From contig NZ_CP061474.1 in NCBI RefSeq assembly GCF_014679505.1, positions 1,146,001 to 1,210,000 on the forward strand: 64,000 bases of DNA, read 5' to 3'. Each line of letters starts with the position of its first letter. Position 1 is the stretch's first letter. The notes below the pieces were generated by a model that was not told where the DNA came from, did no database searches, and saw nothing but the letters and a program-made list of their open reading frames with translations. Positions 22,554 through 31,216 of this stretch are shown piece after piece. Made by a program: the position numbers and the translations under genes. This stretch comes from Geobacillus sp. 46C-IIa. Its GTDB lineage: Bacteria > Bacillota > Bacilli > Bacillales > Anoxybacillaceae.

Positions 22554-25292
22554 ATGGCAATGCGCTTTGTCATTATCGACTTAGAGACAACCGGAAACGG
22601 ACCAAAAAAAGGCGACCGGATCATCCAGCTCGGCATGGCGGTCGTTGAAGACGGCTCGATCGTCGAGCGGTTTGCCAGCTTCTTTAACCCGGAACAACCG
22701 ATTCCGCTGTTCATCCAACAGCTGACGAACATCGACGAAGAGACGGTGGAAGGAGCGCCGCTGTTTGCCGACAAGGCGGCGGAGATCACGGCGATGATGG
22801 ATGGCGCGTATTTTGTCGCCCATAACGTCGATTTTGATTTGCCGTTTTTGCAAGCCGAACTCGAACGGGCCGGCCGGCCGCCGTTTGCCGGTCCGACGAT
22901 CGATACGGTCGAGCTTGCCCGCATCGTGCTGCCGACAGCGGAAAGCTATAAGCTCGGCGACTTGGCGAAACAGCTTGGCCTCCGCCATGACCGCCCGCAT
23001 CAAGCGGACAGCGATGCGGAAGTGACCGCCAAGCTGTTCATCGCTTTGCTTGAGCGGCTTGGCCGCCTTCCGCTTGTGACGCTTGAACAGCTCCGACGCC
23101 TTGCCCGTCATTTGAAAAGCGATATTTACTCGCTTCTTGATGTCGCCATCGCCGAAAAACAGAAAGAAGCGCCAACGGATAGTACGGTCGCCCTCTACCG
23201 CGGCATCGCGCTAAAAAAACCGGACGGCGGAAAACCAGAGTTGGATGATGGCGGAGAGCGCCCCACTTCAGTTTCGTTTGCCGCTTTTTACGAACAAGCG
23301 CCGCCCCTCCCGCTTCCCGGCTACAAGCGGCGTGAAGGGCAATGGGAAATGATGCAGCTCGTCTATGAGGCGTTATCTACGTCCCAGCATGCGCTCATTG
23401 AGGCGGGAACCGGGCTTGGCAAGTCGCTCGCCTATTTCATCCCGGCCGCCTTTTTTGCCTGCGAGCGACAAGAACGGGTCGTCATCAGCACGCATACACT
23501 CCAGCTGCAAGAGCAGCTCATCCGCCGCGATTGGCCGGTGCTGCGGCAAGTTGTGACGGCCCCGCTCCGCGTCGCCGTCTTGAAAGGGAAGCAAAACTAC
23601 CTTTCCCTTGACAAGTTCGCTTCGTTTTTGCCTGAGCCGAACGACACATACGATGCGGCGCTTTTGAAATGCCAGCTGCTTGTCTGGCTGCTTGAGACAG
23701 ACAGCGGCGATTTGGATGAATTGAATGTATCGTCCGGGGCCCGTCTCTCGCTGTCAGCGCTCGCCATTGGCGAGGAGGAAGACGGCGGGCGGCATCATTT
23801 TTTCGCGCAGGCGAAACGGCGGGCCGAACAGGCCGATCTCATCATTACGAACCATGCGTTTTTGCTTCATGATTTGACTGCTTCAACGCCGCTTTTGCCG
23901 CCGTTTCGTTATCTCGTCATTGATGAGGCGCATCGGCTTGAGGAGATCGCTGCCCGTTATTTTGGTGAGCGGATCGACTATGTGTCATTTCGGCTGTCAA
24001 CCGCTAAAATGGTGCAAACGATCACGAAATGGCTGGAAGCGGAGCAAGGCGAAGCGAGAGACGTTCTCGCCCGCTGCCAGCGGCACCTTGAAGGGCTGCA
24101 ATTTGAAGGGGACGAGCTGTTCCGCTTGCTGCGCCGCTATGCGCTAGGGAAAAAGCCGGCGCGGGCCGGGCGTTGCCGTTGCCGTTTTTCGCCGGTGGAC
24201 GAGTGCGGGCGGACGTGGCAGGCGGCCGTTGAGCTATGTTGGCGTCTGCGTGATCTGGCGGCGGCGCTGGTTGGGGAGGCAAAACCGCTTCTGGCATCCG
24301 CTGCAACCGACGATGGAACACTGTCCGCCTCGCTCGCAGCTGACCTTGCGGCGCTAAATCAGCAAATAGACGCCCTCGTTCAGCTGCTGACCGAGGCGGA
24401 GCCGGGGACCGTCCGCTGGATCGAAGCCGATGAAAAAGGGGCGGCGAACGCGGTCCGGCTTTATTCGCAACCAGTCGATCTTGCTGATTTTTTCGCTGAC
24501 CGGCTGTTTATGAAAAAACGGAGCGTGATTTTAACGTCAGCGACGCTCGCCGTTCGCGGCCGGTTCGCCTATATGGCGGCGCGCCTCGGCCTGGACGATT
24601 TTTACCCGCTCTGCCGCTCGTTTCCGGCGCCATTTCGCTATGAGGAGCAAGCCGCGCTGTTTGTGCCGACGGATCTGCCGCTCGTTTCCGCCGTGCCGCT
24701 TGAGGCGTACGCCGAAGCGGCGGCCGCGGCCGTGCTCTCGATCGCCCGGCGCGTCGGCCGGCGGACGCTTGTGTTGTTCCCGTCGTATGAGCTGTTGAAA
24801 ATGACGGCTGAGGCGCTGAAAACGGAAGAAGCAGATGAGCCGTTCGTGTTGATTGCCCAAGGGATACAAAGCGGCAGCCCGGCAAAGCTTTTGCGAACAT
24901 TTTTGCAGTTTGATCACGCCGTGCTGTTTGGGACGAGCGGCTTTTGGGAAGGGATTGATTTGCCGGGTTCGGCGCTCGATGTCCTCATTATCGCCCGCTT
25001 GCCGTTTGCGCCTCCAGACGATCCGGTGATGGAGGCGAAAAGTGAGCGGATTCGCGCCGCCGGCGGCGACCCGTTTTACGAGTTGTCACTTCCCGAGGCG
25101 GTGCTCCGCTTTAAGCAAGGATTTGGCCGCCTCATCCGCACCGAGCGTGACAAAGGAGCCGTATTTGTGCTCGATCGCCGGCTGACCGCCGCTTCGTACG
25201 GGACCGATTTTCTCGCTTCACTGCCGCCGCTTTCGGTATATGAGGGGGCGCTTTCCGAGCTGCTTGATAAAGCAAGCGACTGGCTTTTATGA
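22554..25292 (+). CDS. dinG: DinG-family helicase with N-terminal 3'-5' exonuclease domain
   Basis: Large protein of 912 residues. Residues 1-170 form a DnaQ-like exonuclease: DLETTG at 9-14, then HNVDFDLPFL and the third acidic motif near HQADSDAEVT. The rest is an XPD/DinG-type SF2 helicase with the Walker A loop EAGTGLGKSLAYF, the DEAH box, LTSATLAV and the late motif GRLIRTERDKG. The typical four-Cys iron-sulfur cluster is not evident, although a CRCRF segment occurs near residue 540. That agrees with Gram-positive DinG proteins, which use the nuclease domain. ATG 22554 follows GAGGTGATCG. Confidence 0.93.
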   Translation: MAMRFVIIDLETTGNGPKKGDRIIQLGMAVVEDGSIVERFASFFNPEQPIPLFIQQLTNIDEETVEGAPLFADKAAEITAMMDGAYFVAHNVDFDLPFLQAELERAGRPPFAGPTIDTVELARIVLPTAESYKLGDLAKQLGLRHDRPHQADSDAEVTAKLFIALLERLGRLPLVTLEQLRRLARHLKSDIYSLLDVAIAEKQKEAPTDSTVALYRGIALKKPDGGKPELDDGGERPTSVSFAAFYEQAPPLPLPGYKRREGQWEMMQLVYEALSTSQHALIEAGTGLGKSLAYFIPAAFFACERQERVVISTHTLQLQEQLIRRDWPVLRQVVTAPLRVAVLKGKQNYLSLDKFASFLPEPNDTYDAALLKCQLLVWLLETDSGDLDELNVSSGARLSLSALAIGEEEDGGRHHFFAQAKRRAEQADLIITNHAFLLHDLTASTPLLPPFRYLVIDEAHRLEEIAARYFGERIDYVSFRLSTAKMVQTITKWLEAEQGEARDVLARCQRHLEGLQFEGDELFRLLRRYALGKKPARAGRCRCRFSPVDECGRTWQAAVELCWRLRDLAAALVGEAKPLLASAATDDGTLSASLAADLAALNQQIDALVQLLTEAEPGTVRWIEADEKGAANAVRLYSQPVDLADFFADRLFMKKRSVILTSATLAVRGRFAYMAARLGLDDFYPLCRSFPAPFRYEEQAALFVPTDLPLVSAVPLEAYAEAAAAAVLSIARRVGRRTLVLFPSYELLKMTAEALKTEEADEPFVLIAQGIQSGSPAKLLRTFLQFDHAVLFGTSGFWEGIDLPGSALDVLIIARLPFAPPDDPVMEAKSERIRAAGGDPFYELSLPEAVLRFKQGFGRLIRTERDKGAVFVLDRRLTAASYGTDFLASLPPLSVYEGALSELLDKASDWLL

Positions 25293-25520
25293 GACAAGCT
25301 GGGTGAACGGCGGGCTAGTTTTCGGAAGGCGAAAAGGCGGCGCTCGATGACGGGAGTTTCGCTTTGATCACACAAGCAAGGCGGATGGCTAAGCCGCCGG
25401 CTTCGTTTTTAGAAACGGGCAGGGTGGATGGCTGCACAAAGGGAAGTTCGCTTTCACCAAGCAGCGGTTTTGCCCTCATAAAGTGAAATGAAACGGTGCA
25501 ATCTAAAGATGGCAGCCGGC

Positions 25521-25548
25521 AAAAAAACGCCCCGCGCGCGGCGGGGCG
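25521..25548 (-). terminator. Orphan terminator on the minus strand
   Basis: CGCCCCGC pairs with GCGGGGCG around a GCGCG loop. The run of seven A before it becomes seven T after the hairpin on the minus strand. No minus-strand gene is recognised to its right. Confidence 0.65.
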
Positions 25549-25611
25549 GGAAAGAGGCAATTTTGCGTTGGCGGTGTAGGCGGGCAAATTTGTTATGAAA
25601 TGGTCGGATAA

Positions 25612-25626
25612 ACCTGCTATAATAGG
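25612..25626 (+). promoter_or_regulatory. Extended -10 promoter ahead of ypmA
   Basis: TGCTATAAT gives the TG-N-TATAAT extended -10 form, with TATAAT at 25618-25623. The -35 region is weak (TTATGA at a spacing of 19), which extended -10 promoters tolerate. It lies about 180 bases before ypmA. Confidence 0.6.
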
Positions 25627-25802
25627 GAAGAAGCACAACTGCGATGGCAGCTTGCGGTCTCGCTGTTTGGCTTCGCCGGCTCGGCCGCAGAGGCGTGAAG
25701 AAGCGCAACTGTGATCATAACCTTACTGTATTTGTATTGTTGCCGGAGTTGCCGGCGTGTATAAGTAACAAAATTTGCGCCGCACAGGAGGAAGCAACGA
25801 AA

Positions 25803-25973
25803 ATGGAAAGCAAAATTGAAGTGCTCGCCACCGTCAAAATCCAGCACTCCGACGATTTGTACAAAATCGTTGACTGCTTGAACCGAACGCTGAAGCGCGA
25901 CAATTTGATGTTTGGCCTTGCTTTGGATGAAAACGACAAACGCCAAGCGGTCTTTACGATTTATCGGACGTGA
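25803..25973 (+). CDS. ypmA: Small conserved protein YpmA (DUF4264)
   Basis: Protein of 56 residues, starting MESKIEVLATVKIQHSDDLY. The ATG at 25803 follows AGGAGGAAG; the longer open frame upstream has no conservation. It matches the small YpmA family found beside ypmB and aspB in Bacillus. The fold looks like a short beta-alpha-beta unit; no function is known to me. Its stop overlaps a possible GTG start of ypmB. Confidence 0.8.
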   Translation: MESKIEVLATVKIQHSDDLYKIVDCLNRTLKRDNLMFGLALDENDKRQAVFTIYRT

Positions 25974-25978
25974 TCGTC

Positions 25979-26458
25979 ATGAAAAAGTGGGGATGGTTCG
26001 CTCTCATTGTTTTTAGTTTTCTCATTTGGCAAGCATGGTCGATTTACGGTGAGGCGATGGCGCCAAAACGGTCCATGGTGGAAAAAGCGCTCGCACGGGC
26101 GAAGGAAGCAGCCGGACTCGTCGACGTGAAGAAAGTCTATACATATTATGGGGAGGAAGCATGCACCGTATTCATCGGCCGGACGAAGCAAGGGGAAACG
26201 GACATCGTCGTTTGGGTGCCGGAAAAAGAGGGGGATATCGTCGTCAAGAGAGCGGACAGCGGCATTAGCGAGGCGGAAGCGCGCGCCATTTTACAGCGCA
26301 ACCGACATCCGCAGCAAATGATTGACGCGACGCTTGGCATGGAAAAAGGCGTGCCTCTTTGGGAGTTGACATATATTGATGCAGAAGGAAGGTATTCGTT
26401 TTATTACCTCCATTTTGCGGATGGCGCGTTTCTGAAGAGGTACAGTTTTCAACGTTGA
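25979..26458 (+). CDS. ypmB: Membrane-anchored DUF5590 protein YpmB
   Basis: Protein of 159 residues with a single N-terminal membrane helix (GWFALIVFSFLIWQAWSIY) and an extracytoplasmic domain of two repeated PepSY-like units (for example KALARAKEAAGLVDVKKVYTY). This matches the YpmB family. ATG 25979 is used, but a GTG at 25970 overlapping the ypmA stop is possible and would suggest coupling; neither has a strong ribosome site. Located between ypmA and aspB as in B. subtilis. Confidence 0.8.
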   Translation: MKKWGWFALIVFSFLIWQAWSIYGEAMAPKRSMVEKALARAKEAAGLVDVKKVYTYYGEEACTVFIGRTKQGETDIVVWVPEKEGDIVVKRADSGISEAEARAILQRNRHPQQMIDATLGMEKGVPLWELTYIDAEGRYSFYYLHFADGAFLKRYSFQR

Positions 26459-26479
26459 GCATATGAGGGGGAAGAAACG

Positions 26480-27661
26480 ATGAGATTGGCAAAACGGGTG
26501 GCATCGCTGACGCCATCGGCGACATTGGCCATCACGGCAAAAGCAAAAGAACTGAAAGCGGCCGGGCATGACGTGATCGGCCTCGGAGCCGGCGAACCGG
26601 ATTTCAATACGCCGCAGCACATTCTTGAGGCCGCCATCAAGGCGATGAACGAAGGGCATACGAAATATACGCCATCGGGAGGGTTGCCGGCGTTAAAGGC
26701 GGAAATTATAAAAAAATTCGCCCGCGACCAAGGCTTGGATTATGAGCCGGCTGAAGTGATTGTGTGCGTCGGAGCGAAGCACGCTCTTTACACACTGTTT
26801 CAAGTGTTGCTTGATGAAGGAGACGAAGTGATCATTCCGACGCCGTATTGGGTGAGCTATCCGGAACAAGTGAAGCTGGCGGGCGGCGTTCCGGTTTATG
26901 TCGAAGGGCTTGAACAAAACGATTTTAAAATTACGCCGGAGCAGCTGAAACAGGCGATCACGCCGCGGACGAAGGCGGTCATCATCAACTCGCCGAGCAA
27001 CCCGACCGGCATGATTTACACGGCCGAAGAGTTGAAGGCGCTTGGTGAGTTGTGCCTGACGCATGGCGTATTGATCGTTTCCGACGAAATTTATGAAAAA
27101 TTGATTTACGGCGGGGCGAAACATGTGTCGATCGCCGAGTTGTCGCCGGAGCTGAAGGCGCAGACGGTCATCATCAACGGCGTATCGAAGTCGCATTCAA
27201 TGACGGGCTGGCGCATCGGCTATGCGGCGGGACCGAAAGACGTCATTAAGGCGATGACTGATTTGGCAAGCCATAGCACATCCAACCCGACGTCGATTGC
27301 CCAATACGCAGCCATTGCCGCTTACAGCGGGCCGCAGGAGCCGGTGGAACAAATGCGCCGGGCGTTTGAACAGCGGCTGAATATCATTTACGACAAGCTC
27401 GTGCAAATTCCGGGATTCACGTGCGTCAAGCCGCAAGGGGCGTTTTACTTGTTCCCGAACGCGCGCGAAGCGGCCGCGATGGCCGGCTGCCGCACGGTCG
27501 ACGAGTTTGTCGCCGCCTTGCTCGAAGAGGCGAAAGTCGCCCTTGTGCCCGGCTCCGGATTTGGGGCGCCGGATAACGTTCGCTTGTCATACGCGACATC
27601 GCTCGATGCACTCGAAACTGCGGTCGAACGCATTCGCCGGTTTATGGAAGCACGCGCTTAA
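26480..27661 (+). CDS. aspB: Aspartate aminotransferase
   Basis: PLP-dependent class I aminotransferase of the I-gamma type, 393 residues, interconverting aspartate and oxaloacetate. Signatures are GLGAGEPDFNTP near the N-terminus, NSPSNPTGMIY, VSDEIYEKLIY and the PLP lysine in GVSKSHSMTGWRIGYA. The ATG follows ATGAGGGGGAAG. Aspartate made here would serve AsnS next door (asparaginyl-tRNA) only indirectly, through asparagine. A terminator separates the two genes and asnS has its own promoter. Confidence 0.94.
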   Translation: MRLAKRVASLTPSATLAITAKAKELKAAGHDVIGLGAGEPDFNTPQHILEAAIKAMNEGHTKYTPSGGLPALKAEIIKKFARDQGLDYEPAEVIVCVGAKHALYTLFQVLLDEGDEVIIPTPYWVSYPEQVKLAGGVPVYVEGLEQNDFKITPEQLKQAITPRTKAVIINSPSNPTGMIYTAEELKALGELCLTHGVLIVSDEIYEKLIYGGAKHVSIAELSPELKAQTVIINGVSKSHSMTGWRIGYAAGPKDVIKAMTDLASHSTSNPTSIAQYAAIAAYSGPQEPVEQMRRAFEQRLNIIYDKLVQIPGFTCVKPQGAFYLFPNAREAAAMAGCRTVDEFVAALLEEAKVALVPGSGFGAPDNVRLSYATSLDALETAVERIRRFMEARA

Positions 27662-27667
27662 CAGGCG

Positions 27668-27697
27668 GCGGCTTTGCCTCAAGCAAAGCCGCTTTTT
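27668..27697 (+). terminator. Intrinsic terminator after aspB
   Basis: GCGGCTTTGC pairs with GCAAAGCCGC around CTCAA and is followed by TTTTT. Confidence 0.92.
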
Positions 27698-27806
27698 CCG
27701 CGCCCGCTGTATTTCGCGAAGCGCAGCTGGGCGTGCGGGTTTCACCGGCGGCCGCTGCGCACCGTTTTCTATCGTTGTGCCGAGCCGGCTAAGAGGGGCA
27801 TGGCCG

Positions 27807-27835
27807 TTGCCGCTGTTTCGGCAGAACGGTATAAT
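27807..27835 (+). promoter_or_regulatory. SigA-type promoter for asnS
   Basis: TTGCCG at 27807-27812 and a perfect TATAAT at 27830-27835, 17 bases apart. The leader is only about 40 bases long, with no room for a T-box. Confidence 0.78.
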
Positions 27836-27876
27836 AGCGAATGATGGACGTGTCGATCATTGGAGGGAATGTGTAC

Positions 27877-29169
27877 GTGAAAACGACGATTGCTGAAGTG
27901 AACCAATATGTAGGTCAAGAAGTGACGATCGGCGCTTGGTTGGCGAACAAGCGCTCGAGCGGAAAAATCGCCTTTTTGCAGCTGCGTGATGGGACGGGCT
28001 TTATTCAAGGAGTCGTTGAAAAGGCGAACGTTTCGGAAGAGGTGTTTCAACGTGCGAAAACGCTGACGCAAGAAACATCGCTTTATGTGACCGGCACGGT
28101 GCGCGTCGATGAGCGTTCGCCGTTCGGTTATGAGCTGTCGGTGACGAATTTAGAGGTGATCGATGAAGCGGTCGATTATCCGATTACGCCAAAAGAGCAC
28201 GGTGTTGAATTTTTAATGGATCATCGCCACCTTTGGCTTCGTTCGCGGCGCCAGCATGCGATCATGAAAATCCGCAACGAGCTGATTCGGGCGACGTACG
28301 AGTTTTTTAACGACCGCGGCTTCGTCAAAGTCGATGCACCGATTTTGACCGGCAGCGCGCCGGAAGGGACAACCGAGCTGTTCCATACGAAATATTTTGA
28401 TGAGGATGCGTATTTATCGCAAAGCGGCCAGCTATATATGGAAGCAGCAGCCATGGCGCTCGGCAAAGTGTTTTCGTTCGGCCCGACGTTCCGCGCCGAA
28501 AAGTCGAAAACGCGCCGCCATTTGATCGAGTTTTGGATGGTCGAGCCCGAAATGGCGTTTTATGAATTTGAAGACAATTTGCGGCTGCAAGAAGAGTATG
28601 TCTCCTATCTCGTTCAGTCGGTGCTTAGCCGCTGCCGGCTTGAGCTTGGCCGCCTTGAGCGCGACGCCGCCAAACTCGAGCTTGTTAAGCCGCCGTTTCC
28701 GCGCCTGACGTATGACGAGGCGATCAAGCTGCTGCATGACAAAGGGTTTACCGACATCGAATGGGGCGATGACTTCGGCGCGCCGCATGAGACGGCCATT
28801 GCTGAAAGCTTCGACAAGCCGGTGTTTATCACTCACTACCCGACATCGTTAAAGCCGTTTTATATGCAGCCGGACCCGAACCGCCCGGATGTCGTATTGT
28901 GCGCTGATTTAATCGCGCCGGAAGGATACGGGGAAATTATCGGCGGCTCCGAGCGCATTCACGATTATGAGCTGCTAAAGCAGCGCCTTAAGGAGCATCA
29001 TTTGCCGCTTGAGGCATATAAATGGTATTTAGATTTGCGCAAATACGGTTCCGTGCCGCACTCCGGGTTCGGGCTCGGCCTCGAGCGCACCGTCGCTTGG
29101 ATTTGCGGCATTGAGCATGTGCGCGAAACGATCCCGTTCCCGCGGTTGCTCAACCGTCTCTATCCGTAA
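27877..29169 (+). CDS. asnS: Asparaginyl-tRNA synthetase
   Basis: Class IIb synthetase charging tRNA-Asn, 430 residues. The start is GTG at 27877: GGAGGG lies 9 bases upstream and the protein then starts [12 protein letters not shown] as in Bacillus. The ATG at 27841 would add 12 non-conserved residues. An N-terminal OB-fold ([19 protein letters not shown]) binds the anticodon. Class II motif 2 is around [19 protein letters not shown] and motif 3 is [16 protein letters not shown] terminator follows. Confidence 0.95.
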   Translation: MKTTIAEVNQYVGQEVTIGAWLANKRSSGKIAFLQLRDGTGFIQGVVEKANVSEEVFQRAKTLTQETSLYVTGTVRVDERSPFGYELSVTNLEVIDEAVDYPITPKEHGVEFLMDHRHLWLRSRRQHAIMKIRNELIRATYEFFNDRGFVKVDAPILTGSAPEGTTELFHTKYFDEDAYLSQSGQLYMEAAAMALGKVFSFGPTFRAEKSKTRRHLIEFWMVEPEMAFYEFEDNLRLQEEYVSYLVQSVLSRCRLELGRLERDAAKLELVKPPFPRLTYDEAIKLLHDKGFTDIEWGDDFGAPHETAIAESFDKPVFITHYPTSLKPFYMQPDPNRPDVVLCADLIAPEGYGEIIGGSERIHDYELLKQRLKEHHLPLEAYKWYLDLRKYGSVPHSGFGLGLERTVAWICGIEHVRETIPFPRLLNRLYP

Positions 29170-29197
29170 AAAACCCCCTGCAAAAAGGGGGTTTTTT
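29168..29197 (+). terminator. Intrinsic terminator after asnS
   Basis: AAAAAACCCCC pairs with GGGGGTTTTTT around a TGCAAAAA loop, starting at the stop codon. Because of its A and T arms it could act on both strands. Confidence 0.92.
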
Positions 29198-29236
29198 CGC
29201 CAGTGTCATGTTATACTATAGTTGAGGTGCATCGGC

Positions 29237-29944
29237 ATGGAAAAGAAAAAGGTGGCCGAATGGCTGGCGCAAGGAAGCGTTGTCGTCCCGAAACTGTTGC
29301 TGAACCATTACAAGCGGCTCGGTTTGAGTGAAGGGGAGCTCGTCTTGCTTTTGCACATGCAATCGTTTTTTGAAGAAGGCGTCGTCTTCCCGACACCGGC
29401 CGAGCTGGCTGAGAAAATGACCGTTCCGGCGGCGGAATGCATGGAGATGGTGCGCCGGCTGTTGCAAAAAGGAATGGTCGGCATCGAGGAGCATACGGAC
29501 GAACGCGGCGTTCGCGGCGAAAAATATACGCTGGAGCCGCTTTGGGAGCAATTGGTGCACCATTTGTATGCACAGGCCGCCAAGGACGGGCAGATCGGCC
29601 AGCAGGAAGAAGAGGAAAGTTTGTATACGATATTTGAGCAGGAATTTGGCCGCCCGCTTTCCCCATTTGAGTGCGAAACGCTCTCGATGTGGATCGACCA
29701 AGACGGCCATGAGCCGGCCATCATTAAGGCGGCGCTGCGCGAGGCGGTGCTGTCAGGGAAATTGAATTTCCGCTACATCGACCGCATTTTGTTCGAGTGG
29801 AAAAAAAACGGCATCCGGACGATCGAACAGGCGCACGATTACGGCAAAAAATTCCGCAAGCCGAAACCGTTCACCCGCCCGGAGAAACAGGCGACAGGGG
29901 AATTTAAGCAGACGATTCCGTTTTTTAACTGGCTTGACTCATAG
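29237..29944 (+). CDS. dnaD: DNA replication initiation protein DnaD
   Basis: Primosomal protein of 235 residues that acts with DnaB and DnaI in loading the replicative helicase at oriC and restart sites. The N-terminal winged-helix oligomerisation domain includes VPKLLLNHYKRLGLSEGELV. The C-terminal DDBH2 domain includes FEQEFGRPLSPFECETL and a DNA-binding tail after YIDRILFEWKKNG. The ATG at 29237 follows GAGGTGC; a GTG-type extension of five residues is possible. TGTTATACT just upstream looks like an extended -10. It is grouped with nth and ypoC. Confidence 0.93.
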   Translation: MEKKKVAEWLAQGSVVVPKLLLNHYKRLGLSEGELVLLLHMQSFFEEGVVFPTPAELAEKMTVPAAECMEMVRRLLQKGMVGIEEHTDERGVRGEKYTLEPLWEQLVHHLYAQAAKDGQIGQQEEEESLYTIFEQEFGRPLSPFECETLSMWIDQDGHEPAIIKAALREAVLSGKLNFRYIDRILFEWKKNGIRTIEQAHDYGKKFRKPKPFTRPEKQATGEFKQTIPFFNWLDS

Positions 29945-30019
29945 ACGAGAGGCGCTGTCTCTCGTTTTTGTTTGGCCAACGATCAGTTGACCAAGCGTTG
30001 TGAAAGGAGGAGGAGGCCG

Positions 30020-30691
30020 GTGTTGACGAAGCAGCAAATCCGCTACTGTTTGGATGAGATGGCCAACATGTTTCCGAATGCCCATTGCGAGCTCGTGCAC
30101 CGCAACCCGTTTGAACTGTTGATCGCGGTCGTCCTATCGGCGCAATGCACCGATGCGCTCGTCAATAAAGTGACGAAGCGGCTGTTTGAAAAATACCGAA
30201 CGCCTTACGACTACATCGCCGTGCCGCTTGAAGAGCTGGAGCAGGACATCCGTTCGATCGGCCTATACCGGAACAAAGCGAAAAACATTCAAAAGCTGTG
30301 CGCGATGTTAATTGAGGAGTATGACGGCGAAGTGCCGCGCGACCGCGACGAATTGATGAAGCTGCCCGGCGTCGGGCGGAAGACGGCGAATGTCGTTGTG
30401 TCTGTGGCGTTTGGCGTGCCGGCCATTGCCGTTGACACGCACGTCGAGCGCGTCAGCAAACGGCTTGGCTTTTGCCGCTGGAACGACTCAGTTCTCGAAG
30501 TCGAACAAGCGCTGATGAAAAAAATTCCAAAAGAGGAATGGTCGATCACCCACCATCGGATGATTTTTTTCGGCCGCTACCATTGCAAAGCGCAGGCGCC
30601 GCAATGCCCCGTATGTCCGCTCCTTCATTTATGCCGTGAAGGAAAAAAACGGATGCGAAAGCGGGAGAAGGAACGTGCGCGTGCCGACTGA
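30020..30691 (+). CDS. nth: Endonuclease III
   Basis: DNA glycosylase/AP lyase removing oxidised pyrimidines, 223 residues. The start is a GTG at 30020 after GAAAGGAGGAGG. The helix-hairpin-helix segment LPGVGRKTANVVV carries the catalytic Lys, and the catalytic Asp is in AVDTHVERVSKRLG. The C-terminal 4Fe-4S cluster has the exact C-x6-C-x2-C-x5-C spacing in CKAQAPQCPVCPLLHLC. It lies between dnaD and ypoC as in B. subtilis and overlaps ypoC by 17 bases. Confidence 0.95.
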   Translation: MLTKQQIRYCLDEMANMFPNAHCELVHRNPFELLIAVVLSAQCTDALVNKVTKRLFEKYRTPYDYIAVPLEELEQDIRSIGLYRNKAKNIQKLCAMLIEEYDGEVPRDRDELMKLPGVGRKTANVVVSVAFGVPAIAVDTHVERVSKRLGFCRWNDSVLEVEQALMKKIPKEEWSITHHRMIFFGRYHCKAQAPQCPVCPLLHLCREGKKRMRKREKERARAD

Positions 30692-31178
30692 GTTCGCCCA
30701 TCCGCTCTTTTTCCCGGACGGGCAAATGCTTGACAAGCTTCCGGCTGAACCGTTTCCGCGCCTGATGAAACACGTGCCGTTTTATTACGATATCGTCCGT
30801 GTTTCTCCGCTGCCGTGGGAGGAGATCGAACGATCGCTGCCGGCGCTCGTCGCCCTTTGGCGCGAAGAAAAGGAGGAACTCGAGCGCTGCTTCGCCCGCC
30901 GCGACCGTCGCGCCGCCCGCGGCCCGATCGTGCGCGGGGTGGCATATTTGCTGTCGGCGCTCTGCTGGCTGAACGGTCGGCCGGCAGCCAATGTGGTCCG
31001 TTGGGAGGAGATGGTGGCGGCACTGCCGCATAAACCCGCCAACGCCGTGGAGCGGCTGCAATTTATTTTCCGCCGTCCGGATGTATACCCCGCGTTTGTC
31101 CAGCTTCGTGAGCTGTTTATCGAGACAGAGAAGCTCGTTTGCAAACAAATGGCGATGAAAAAACGGACGACCCGATAA
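30675..31178 (+). CDS. ypoC: YpoC-family protein
   Basis: Protein of 167 residues matching the YpoC family that follows nth in Bacillus. It is helical and soluble, with a hydrophobic core helix (GVAYLLSALCWLNG) and the segments FPRLMKHVPFYYDI and RPDVYPAFVQLRELF. A GTG at 30675, shortly after GAGAAGGAA, is taken as start; a GTG at 30681 is an alternative and an ATG at 30636 lies too deep in nth. Function unknown. It meets ponA tail to tail. Confidence 0.75.
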   Translation: MRVPTEFAHPLFFPDGQMLDKLPAEPFPRLMKHVPFYYDIVRVSPLPWEEIERSLPALVALWREEKEELERCFARRDRRAARGPIVRGVAYLLSALCWLNGRPAANVVRWEEMVAALPHKPANAVERLQFIFRRPDVYPAFVQLRELFIETEKLVCKQMAMKKRTTR

Positions 31179-31199
31179 ATGGGCCATCCGTTTTTTTTT
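31155..31199. terminator. Two-way terminator between ypoC and ponA
   Basis: AAAAAACGGA(C)GACCC and GGG(CCA)TCCGTTTTTT form an imperfect stem with an A-run on one side and nine T on the other, so it can end transcription from both the ypoC and ponA sides. Confidence 0.75.
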
Positions 31200-31216
31200 G
31201 ATGCATGGCTTGGCGA

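Larger units (their letters stand above)
25293..25802. other. 510-base gap between dinG and ypmA
   Basis: No convincing gene is seen on either strand. It holds a terminator pointing leftwards, an extended -10 promoter pointing to ypmA, and two copies of a 19-base direct repeat (25627-25645 and 25697-25715), each listed or discussed separately. The open frames here lack ribosome sites and family resemblance. Confidence 0.6.

Noticed and set aside
25315..25638. Minus-strand open frame of 107 codons between dinG and ypmA
   Set aside because: It crosses the orphan terminator, has no ribosome site and its residue pattern is not protein-like.
27698..27876. T-box upstream of asnS
   Set aside because: The promoter at 27807-27835 leaves a leader of about 40 bases, too short, and no T-box sequence is present.
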